Shown: in pieces, positions 1 to 4,706 of the stretch
How the letters are laid out: each line of letters starts with the position of its first letter
How positions within the stretch are numbered: position 1 is the stretch's first letter
DNA from: CAYLSO01 sp964386525
Lineage (GTDB): Bacteria > Eisenbacteria > RBG-16-71-46 > DASYSL01
Direction: 5' to 3'
Assembly (NCBI GenBank): GCA_964386525.1
Contig: CAYLSO010000069.1
Location: 1 to 6,398 of the forward strand
DNA: 6,398 bases
Translations under genes and position numbers: made by a program
Notes under the pieces: generated by a model
Told to the model about the DNA's origin: nothing
Database searches by the model: none
What the model saw: only the letters and a program-made list of their open reading frames with translations

Positions 1-1841
1 AAGAACTGATACGTCGTGCGGAGCATCAGGTCGTACTGGTCGGAGCCGCCCGCCTTGCCGAACAGGCGGCTGCCGTCGGTCTGCTCCCGGTAGGTGCCGC
101 GGGACTGGTAGCGCAACCCGTAAGCCATCTCGAGGTTCCACTTGGGGGTGAGGCGCAGCAGGCTGCCGGTGCGGATCTGGTAGATGAACGACAGCTGGTC
201 GCGGTCGGGCGCGAACGGATAGTTGACCTGCGAGGCCCCCGCCGAGTTGGTCTGGGTCACCTGCCAGAACGGCCACGGCGTGAAGCCCCAGCGCCAGGTC
301 ACCTGGTAGCCGATCTGGTCGGTGTTGCTGATCGACGAGGTGGAGGCCAGGTTGATGGTGCGGTTGATGTCCATCTGGCCGCCCAGCCCGGTGATGAGCT
401 TGTCGAACGGCCGGTAGTCCAGGTTCATCGTGCCGCTGGCGCGGAACAGATCCTGGCTCGAGGGTGGGAACGACGCCGGGCCGGAGGCGCGGAAGTCCGA
501 GTAGCGGCGGCTCTCCAGCGACACGCCGCCCTTGAGGTCGGCCGTGGTGCGGCGGTTGAGGCGCCGGTTGGCGGTGAGGTCGAGCTGGCGGCGCCACTGC
601 TTCTGCACGTAGCCATCGGCCCGCTTGGTGTAGTCGTTCTCGCTGGTGCCGTTCTGGAAGTCGACCTTGACCGGGATCGTCAGCAGGGTGTCCGCGGCCC
701 CGAGCGTGAAGCTGCGCGACAGGGCGACGTTGTTGCGCGTGCTGTCGGCGGCGTAGAGGATCTCGGTGTTGTTGAGGCTCCCGGTGGTGTTCAGTGTGAA
801 GCCGAGGGGGATGCGGAAGACCGCGCCCACGTTGGCGTTCTCGTTGTTGGTCGAGACCTCTTCCTGCACGACCCGGGAATCGAAGGTGACCGGGTCGATG
901 AAGTTCTCGGGGCGCTGCAGCACGCCGCGCCGGGCCGTTCCCTTGACGTCGAGGCTGAGCCAGCGCCAGGGGGCCCAGTTCACCCCGGCGGCGCCGCTCT
1001 TGTCGGTGCTGCGGTCGGTGCTGGCGAATTCGCCGGTGTCGGAGGGCGCCGTGGAGCGCATCCGGTTGGTATGGAAGATGCCGCTCAGATTCCAGTTGAC
1101 GGCCTGCCACAGGCGGCCGCGGGTGCCGGCGTCGGCGCCGAACTCGCGGCCTTGCTGGGAGTACTCCGGCTGGCGGTCGCTGGCGGAGCCGAAGTTGAGG
1201 TTGGCGGTCACGGGCAGCCCGAGCAGCTGCCGGTCGAAGCGGCCGAAAGCGGAGAAGTCGTCCTGGTCGCGCTGGATCGAGTTCTGCTCGCGGATGCCGA
1301 TGATGTCGCTGTTGCGCGTCACGCCCAGGCGCAGCCCGGTGGTCAGGCCCTGGGACAGGCCGTAGCCCAGCTCGAACAGGGTGGCCCGGTTGCGCGTGTT
1401 GCGCTTGACGTCGGGGTCCTCGAGGATGGTCACCGAGGTGCGGTTGGCGAAGACCAGGCCCTTGATCTTGAGGAAGAGGTCCATCGACTGGTCCCACGTG
1501 CGGCGGTCGCGCAGGGTGCCGTACGTGGTGCTGTAGGAGAAGGGGTGCTCCGGCGCGGCGCGGCCCAGCAGACCGCCGCCACCGGGGCTCCCGTAGTCCT
1601 CCTCGAGGCCCAGGGCGGCCAGGCTGTCGGCCCGCCAGATCGAGTCCGCCTCGGCCTGGCGCAGCGAGTCGGCGCGCAGGCTCTCGGCCTGGGCGGCGGA
1701 GTCGGCGAAGAAAGCCTCCTCGGCCAGGGCGGGGTCCGGACCGGGGCGCCCGGCCGCCAGCCACAGGAAGGCCAGGAGCGCCAGGGCCGCCCCGCCGGCC
1801 AGGCGGCGGCCGCGCCGCGAGGGGAGCGAGGAGCGGGTCAG
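1..1841 (-). CDS. Exported beta-barrel-like outer-membrane protein, function unknown (3' end outside window)
   Basis: Reading leftward from 1841 the frame stays open for 613 codons and runs off the window. Residues 1-40 look like a Sec signal peptide: a basic start (SRRGRR, residues 8-13), a hydrophobic core (about 14-30) and an ALA-EE cleavage site at 40/41. Residues 45-77 form a charged linker with ADS repeated four times (46, 57, 65, 71). From about 100 onward the chain is a long run of amphipathic strands, rich in Asn, Thr, Arg, Tyr and Trp, with polar turns. This pattern is typical of outer-membrane barrels. I see no TonB plug, OmpA-like domain or SprA motif, so the family is not assigned. 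The start is taken as CTG at 1841-1839, because GGAGG lies 7 nt upstream and an in-frame TGA lies further up. The first in-frame ATG (1484-1482, residue 120) would remove the whole signal peptide. Barrel character is inferred from sequence pattern only. Confidence 0.72.
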   Translation of the reverse strand, partial: MTRSSLPSRRGRRLAGGAALALLAFLWLAAGRPGPDPALAEEAFFADSAAQAESLRADSLRQAEADSIWRADSLAALGLEEDYGSPGGGGLLGRAAPEHPFSYSTTYGTLRDRRTWDQSMDLFLKIKGLVFANRTSVTILEDPDVKRNTRNRATLFELGYGLSQGLTTGLRLGVTRNSDIIGIREQNSIQRDQDDFSAFGRFDRQLLGLPVTANLNFGSASDRQPEYSQQGREFGADAGTRGRLWQAVNWNLSGIFHTNRMRSTAPSDTGEFASTDRSTDKSGAAGVNWAPWRWLSLDVKGTARRGVLQRPENFIDPVTFDSRVVQEEVSTNNENANVGAVFRIPLGFTLNTTGSLNNTEILYAADSTRNNVALSRSFTLGAADTLLTIPVKVDFQNGTSENDYTKRADGYVQKQWRRQLDLTANRRLNRRTTADLKGGVSLESRRYSDFRASGPASFPPSSQDLFRASGTMNLDYRPFDKLITGLGGQMDINRTINLASTSSISNTDQIGYQVTWRWGFTPWPFWQVTQTNSAGASQVNYPFAPDRDQLSFIYQIRTGSLLRLTPKWNLEMAYGLRYQSRGTYREQTDGSRLFGKAGGSDQYDLMLRTTYQF

Positions 1842-1848
1842 TCGCGGT

Positions 1849-1853
1849 CCTCC
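1849..1853 (-). promoter_or_regulatory. Shine-Dalgarno site that fixes the CTG start
   Basis: On the minus strand GGAGG (plus-strand CCTCC) sits 7 nt before CTG at 1841. It is the best ribosome-binding match near the start of the barrel gene, and the only codon at proper spacing in that frame is CTG. A 5-bp stem with a 4-nt loop (CGGGC/GCCCG, 1855-1868) ends one base upstream of it and could affect access, although such stems are common at this GC content. Confidence 0.6.
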
Positions 1854-2024
1854 ACGGGCCGGCGCCCGGGCCGGCTTGGTGCCGCCCCGGACCGCCGTCG
1901 GGTGTCGCCGTCAGCGCCTGGAGACCGGTCGAGATCGTGCATCGCGCCCGCGTTATCGGCAGGGAGGGGTGGCCGCGCACCGCCCGGGCGCGCGACCCCC
2001 GCCGGACCACCGCGCGCCCCGCTC

Positions 2025-2054
2025 ACGCTAGCAGATGCGGCGCGGCCCCGCCAG
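2025..2054 (-). promoter_or_regulatory. Candidate promoter of the barrel gene
   Basis: Minus strand: extended -10 TGC-TAGCGT (hexamer 2030-2025) with a weak -35 candidate CTGGCG (2054-2049) at 18-bp spacing, or TGGCGG at 17 bp. The hexamers match the sigma-70 consensus only in part. Support comes from near identity with the mreB promoter block on the other strand (TGCTAGCGTG versus TGCTAGTGTG). Transcription would begin near 2018, giving a leader of about 175 nt. Confidence 0.45.
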
Positions 2055-2098
2055 AAAGCCGCCACCGGCGCGTTCTTTCCTTGTTGCGGGGCGGGGCC
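2044..2098. repeat. 9-bp inverted repeat between the divergent promoters
   Basis: GGCCCCGCC (2044-2052) and GGCGGGGCC (2090-2098) are perfect inverted copies separated by 37 bp. A second, non-concentric pair, GAAAG (2054-2058) and CTTTC (2075-2079), lies inside. Each outer arm is just upstream of one -10 candidate, so the pair could be an operator or part of a duplicated promoter module. The arms consist only of G and C, so chance is a real alternative in this DNA. Confidence 0.5.
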
Positions 2099-2109
2099 TT
2101 TGCTAGTGT
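2081..2109 (+). promoter_or_regulatory. Candidate promoter of the mreBCD-mrdA operon
   Basis: TTGTTG (2081-2086), a 17-bp spacer and TAGTGT (2104-2109) preceded by TGC give an extended -10 promoter shape. Each hexamer matches the sigma-70 consensus at three positions. The site lies in the AT-richest part of the intergenic region. The start point would fall near 2116, about 75 nt before mreB. No other promoter-like site is evident between here and the start of mrdA, so the four genes are probably co-transcribed from it. Confidence 0.5.
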
Positions 2110-2125
2110 GCCCGTTTTGTAGGGC

Positions 2126-2171
2126 CTCGCGCGAGCGGCGCCCTCCGAGCCGCCCCCGCCTGCGTTCGGAG
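2126..2171 (+). promoter_or_regulatory. Palindrome and possible stem in the mreB leader
   Basis: CTCGCGCGAG (2126-2135) is a perfect 10-bp palindrome about ten bases after the predicted start point. CTCCGA (2143-2148) pairs with TCGGAG (2166-2171) across a 17-nt loop. Either could be a protein-binding site or a leader RNA structure. There is no U-run, so this is not a standard terminator. Both are short and may be chance. Confidence 0.25.
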
Positions 2172-2183
2172 AAGTCGGCAAAC

Positions 2184-2188
2184 AAGGA
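2184..2188 (+). promoter_or_regulatory. Ribosome binding site of mreB
   Basis: AAGGA lies 5 nt before the ATG at 2194, in an A-rich stretch that stands out from the surrounding GC-rich DNA. It supports ATG 2194 as the mreB start and so the inclusion of the N-terminal amphipathic segment. Confidence 0.65.
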
Positions 2189-2193
2189 CGTCC

Positions 2194-3243
2194 ATGCGCC
2201 CGATCTACTGGCTGCACAAGCTGACCGGCTTCCTCTCGACCGACGTCGCCATCGATCTCGGCACCGCCAACACACTGGTGTTCGTCAAGGGTCGCGGCAT
2301 CCTCATGAACGAGCCGTCGGTGGTCGCCATCGACCGCGCCAGCGGCCGCGTGCTGGCGGTGGGCGCCGAGGCCAAGGCCATGCTGGGCCGGGCTCCGGAC
2401 GAGATCCGCGCCATCCGACCGCTCAAGGACGGGGTGATCGCCGATTTCGAGGTCACCGAGGACCTCCTTCGAGAGTTCATACACAAGGTGCAGCGCCACA
2501 AGTTCCTGGTGCGGCCGCGAATCGTCATCTGCGTGCCGTCGGGCATCACCGAGGTGGAGAAGCGCGCGGTCATCGACTCGGCCGAGCGGGCCGGGGCCCG
2601 CGAGGTGGTCCTGGTGCCCGAGCCCATCGCCGCCGCCATCGGTGTCGGCCTGCCGGTGGACACGCCGACCGGCAACATGGTCTGCGACATCGGCGGCGGC
2701 ACCACCGAGATCGCGGTCATCGCCCTCAACGGCATCGTCACCAAGACCTCCATCCGCGTGGCCGGGGACGAGATGGACGAGGCCGTGGCCAACTACATGA
2801 AGAAGGCCTACAACCTGCTGATCGGCGAGCAGACGGCGGAGCGCATCAAGATCGAGATCGGCTCGGCATTCCCGCTGGCGCAAGAGCTGGAGATGGAGGT
2901 CAAGGGCCGCGATCTGGTGCGCGGCATCCCGCGCACCCTGCGGGTCAGCTCGGTGGAGATCCGCGAGGCGCTGCAGGAGCCGGTGACCACCATCGTCAAC
3001 GCGCTGCGCGACTCGCTCGAGCAGACGCCGCCCGAACTGGCCGCCGACATCGTGGACCGCGGCATCTTCCTCACCGGCGGCGGCGCCCTGTTGCGCGGCC
3101 TCGACATGCTGCTGCGCGAGGTGACCAACCTCACCATCCGCGTCGCCGACGACCCGCTGACGTGCGTGGTGCGCGGGGCGGGCAGCATTCTCGAGCATCC
3201 CCGGGACTTCGAGAAGGTCCTCGTCCACGCCCATCGCGACTAG
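2194..3243 (+). CDS. mreB: Rod shape-determining protein MreB (bacterial actin)
   Basis: A 349-residue actin-fold ATPase that polymerises on the inner face of the cytoplasmic membrane and organises lateral-wall synthesis. Visible motifs are phosphate-1 DLGTANT (21-27), the VPEP segment with the likely catalytic Glu143, phosphate-2 DIGGGTT (165-171), the GEQTAE motif (211-216) and the adenosine loop LTGGGALL (293-300). All key residues are intact and the length is normal. The first 15 residues (MRPIYWLHKLTGFLS) form an aromatic, basic amphipathic segment before the actin core, fitting the membrane-binding helix of Gram-negative MreB. The ATG has AAGGA 5 nt upstream. It is the first gene of the operon, and mreC begins 9 nt after its stop. 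The identity is clear from the motifs and gene order. A second MreB paralogue elsewhere in the genome cannot be excluded. Confidence 0.98.
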   Translation: MRPIYWLHKLTGFLSTDVAIDLGTANTLVFVKGRGILMNEPSVVAIDRASGRVLAVGAEAKAMLGRAPDEIRAIRPLKDGVIADFEVTEDLLREFIHKVQRHKFLVRPRIVICVPSGITEVEKRAVIDSAERAGAREVVLVPEPIAAAIGVGLPVDTPTGNMVCDIGGGTTEIAVIALNGIVTKTSIRVAGDEMDEAVANYMKKAYNLLIGEQTAERIKIEIGSAFPLAQELEMEVKGRDLVRGIPRTLRVSSVEIREALQEPVTTIVNALRDSLEQTPPELAADIVDRGIFLTGGGALLRGLDMLLREVTNLTIRVADDPLTCVVRGAGSILEHPRDFEKVLVHAHRD

Positions 3244-3252
3244 GTTGCGCGC

Positions 3253-4170
3253 ATGGCAACCTTGAGCAGCGGCGATCGCCGGGAGATCGCGGTGCTCGCC
3301 GTCTGCCTGGGGGCATCGGCGCTGCTTCTCGCCTTCGGCGGACGGCTCGACACCGCTTGGGTGGCGCGGCTCGAGGCGGGGCTCCTCTGGCCGGCCAATC
3401 AGGCCCGCGACTTCGTCGAGTCGGTGAGCTTCGGGCGCGCCGAGAGCCAGCGGCTCAAGGGCGAACTGCTCCGCCTGCGGACCGAGAAGATCCTGCTGCA
3501 GCAGGCGGGGGCCGAGGCCGAGCGGCTGCGGCGCGCCCTGCGCTTCGCGGAGCCGCAGGGGCCGGTGCTGCTCCCGGCGCGGGTGGTCGGCGTGTGGGGC
3601 GAGCCGTGGCCGCTGGTGTTCCAGTTGTCGGTGGGCAGCGAGGACGGAGTGCGCGCCGGGCAGCCCGTGGTGGCGCCGGAGGGGCTGGTGGGGCGGGTGG
3701 CGGAGGTCGCTGCGCGCTCGGCGCGCGCCGCGCTGCTCACCGACCCGGCGCTGGCGGTGGCCTGTGAGGTGGTGCCCGGCGGGGCGCGCGGCGTGCTGCG
3801 CTTCCGTGCCGAGCGACGCCCCGGCCTCTATCTCTCCCTGGTGCCGCTTACCGACACGGTGCGCGTCGGACAGGAGGTGGCGACCTCCGGCCTCTCGGCG
3901 TTCTTCCCGCAGGGCCTGCCGGTCGGCGCGGTGGCTCGGGTGGGGCGCGATCCCAACGGGCTCGTGCAGGAGATCGAGGTGCGCCCGCATGCGCCCCTGG
4001 GGCGGCTGCGCGAGGTCTTCGTCGTCGTGGATGTCGAGCGGCTGGCGCCATGGGGCGCGGCGGGGGCCGACTCGGCGCCGGCCGGGCCGAGAGCGCCGAC
4101 CGGCTCGGCGATGGCGCCTGCGGTCGCGGCCCCCGACTCCGTCCGGGCGCCGGGCGGGGGGCCGCGATGA
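3253..4170 (+). CDS. mreC: Rod shape-determining protein MreC
   Basis: A 305-residue bitopic inner-membrane protein whose periplasmic part links MreB/MreD to PBP2 and activates it. It has a short cytoplasmic start, one membrane helix (about 11-28), a coiled coil rich in Leu, Glu and Arg (about 62-98), then the two-barrel MreC domain. Family signatures are the GQPVVAPEGLVGRV segment (136-149), LTDP (162-165) and TSGL..FFPQGLPVG (211-225). Residues 268-305 are an Ala/Pro/Gly tail of low complexity beyond the conserved domain, probably disordered. The ATG lies 9 nt after the mreB stop with only a weak AGG-type ribosome site overlapping that stop, so translation is probably coupled to mreB. The stop overlaps the mreD start. 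Confidence 0.95.
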   Translation: MATLSSGDRREIAVLAVCLGASALLLAFGGRLDTAWVARLEAGLLWPANQARDFVESVSFGRAESQRLKGELLRLRTEKILLQQAGAEAERLRRALRFAEPQGPVLLPARVVGVWGEPWPLVFQLSVGSEDGVRAGQPVVAPEGLVGRVAEVAARSARAALLTDPALAVACEVVPGGARGVLRFRAERRPGLYLSLVPLTDTVRVGQEVATSGLSAFFPQGLPVGAVARVGRDPNGLVQEIEVRPHAPLGRLREVFVVVDVERLAPWGAAGADSAPAGPRAPTGSAMAPAVAAPDSVRAPGGGPR

Positions 4171-4706
4171 ACCGCGCCGGCGGGCGGGGCGCGACGCTGC
4201 GCACCGGCTTCGGGATCCTCGTGGTGTGGACGCTGGCCGCGCTCCTGGTGCGTGGGTCGCTCTCCGACGTGCTGGCGGTCTACGGGGCGCGCCCGGATTT
4301 CCTGGTCATGGTCCTCGTCTACTGGGCGCTGGTGGCCGGGCCGGCGCCCGGCACGGCGGCCGGGTTCCTGGTGGGCCTGGTGGCCGACGCCGACCTGGGG
4401 CGCGGCCTCGGCCTCCAGGCAGGGCTCTTCAGCCTGAGCGGCTACGTCGTCGGGCATGCCGGCCAGCAGCTCATCCGCGAGAACCCGTTCCTGCAGGGGG
4501 GGCTGGTCGGGATCGTGGCCGCGGGAGTGGGGGTGGCGCGTGCCGCCGCGCTCTTCTCGGAGCCGGGCTCGGGCGGATGGATGGGCGCGTTGCCCCTGGT
4601 GCTCGGCTCGGCGCTCTACTCGGCTCTCCTGGCGCCGCTCCTCTACTGGCTCGCACTCCGGTTCGGCCTGCCCGACCCGCTCTCCCGTGTCCCCGCGGAG
4701 GAGTGA
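4167..4706 (+). CDS. mreD: Rod shape-determining protein MreD
   Basis: A 179-residue polytopic inner-membrane protein of the elongasome, usually found with MreC. It shows the family pattern RPDFLVMVLVYWAL (42-55) followed by G...GFLVGLVADADLGRGLG (about 62-82) and further hydrophobic segments (about 15-29, 84-98, 110-130, 140-164), giving five or six membrane passes. The sequence is weakly conserved in this family, so position after mreC and before a PBP2 gene adds weight. The start is the ATG at 4167, whose ATGA overlaps the mreC stop. The frame is open upstream, with another ATG at 4050, but that would overlap mreC by 121 nt and adds only a Gly/Arg-rich stretch. The codons for the last residues (AEE) contain a GGAGGAG string that resembles a ribosome site. 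Confidence 0.93.
   Translation: MNRAGGRGATLRTGFGILVVWTLAALLVRGSLSDVLAVYGARPDFLVMVLVYWALVAGPAPGTAAGFLVGLVADADLGRGLGLQAGLFSLSGYVVGHAGQQLIRENPFLQGGLVGIVAAGVGVARAAALFSEPGSGGWMGALPLVLGSALYSALLAPLLYWLALRFGLPDPLSRVPAEE

Larger units (their letters stand above)
1842..2193. other. Divergent intergenic region between barrel gene and mreB
   Basis: These 352 bases have no convincing gene. They hold two outward-facing promoter candidates (minus strand about 2025-2054, plus strand 2081-2109), a 9-bp inverted repeat, and two leaders: about 175 nt for the barrel gene and about 75 nt for mreB. The only AT-richer patches of the neighbourhood (about 2071-2086 and 2099-2120) lie here, as expected for promoters in GC-rich DNA. 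A 34-codon leader reading frame on the minus strand (1942-1838) is described under findings and is not called as a gene. Confidence 0.75.

Noticed and set aside
1800..1820. Twin-arginine-like SRRGRRL in the signal peptide of the barrel protein
   Set aside because: The Tat consensus after the RR pair is not matched, and outer-membrane barrels are exported unfolded through Sec, so this is read as an ordinary basic n-region.
1..1841. Barrel protein as SprA, as found in Bacteroidota gliding and type 9 secretion
   Set aside because: The linker style is similar, but no SprA N-terminal motif is visible and the full length is not in the window, so the name cannot be supported.
1071..3767. Very long open frame on the plus strand (898 codons)
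   Set aside because: It runs antisense to the barrel gene, then out of frame through mreB and into mreC. Its product is Ala/Gly/Arg-rich low complexity. Lack of stops is expected in DNA this GC-rich.
2023..3990. Long minus-strand open frame opposite mreB and mreC (655 codons)
   Set aside because: The product is His/Ala/Gly/Asp-rich with no domain pattern, and the opposite strand carries two clear mre genes.
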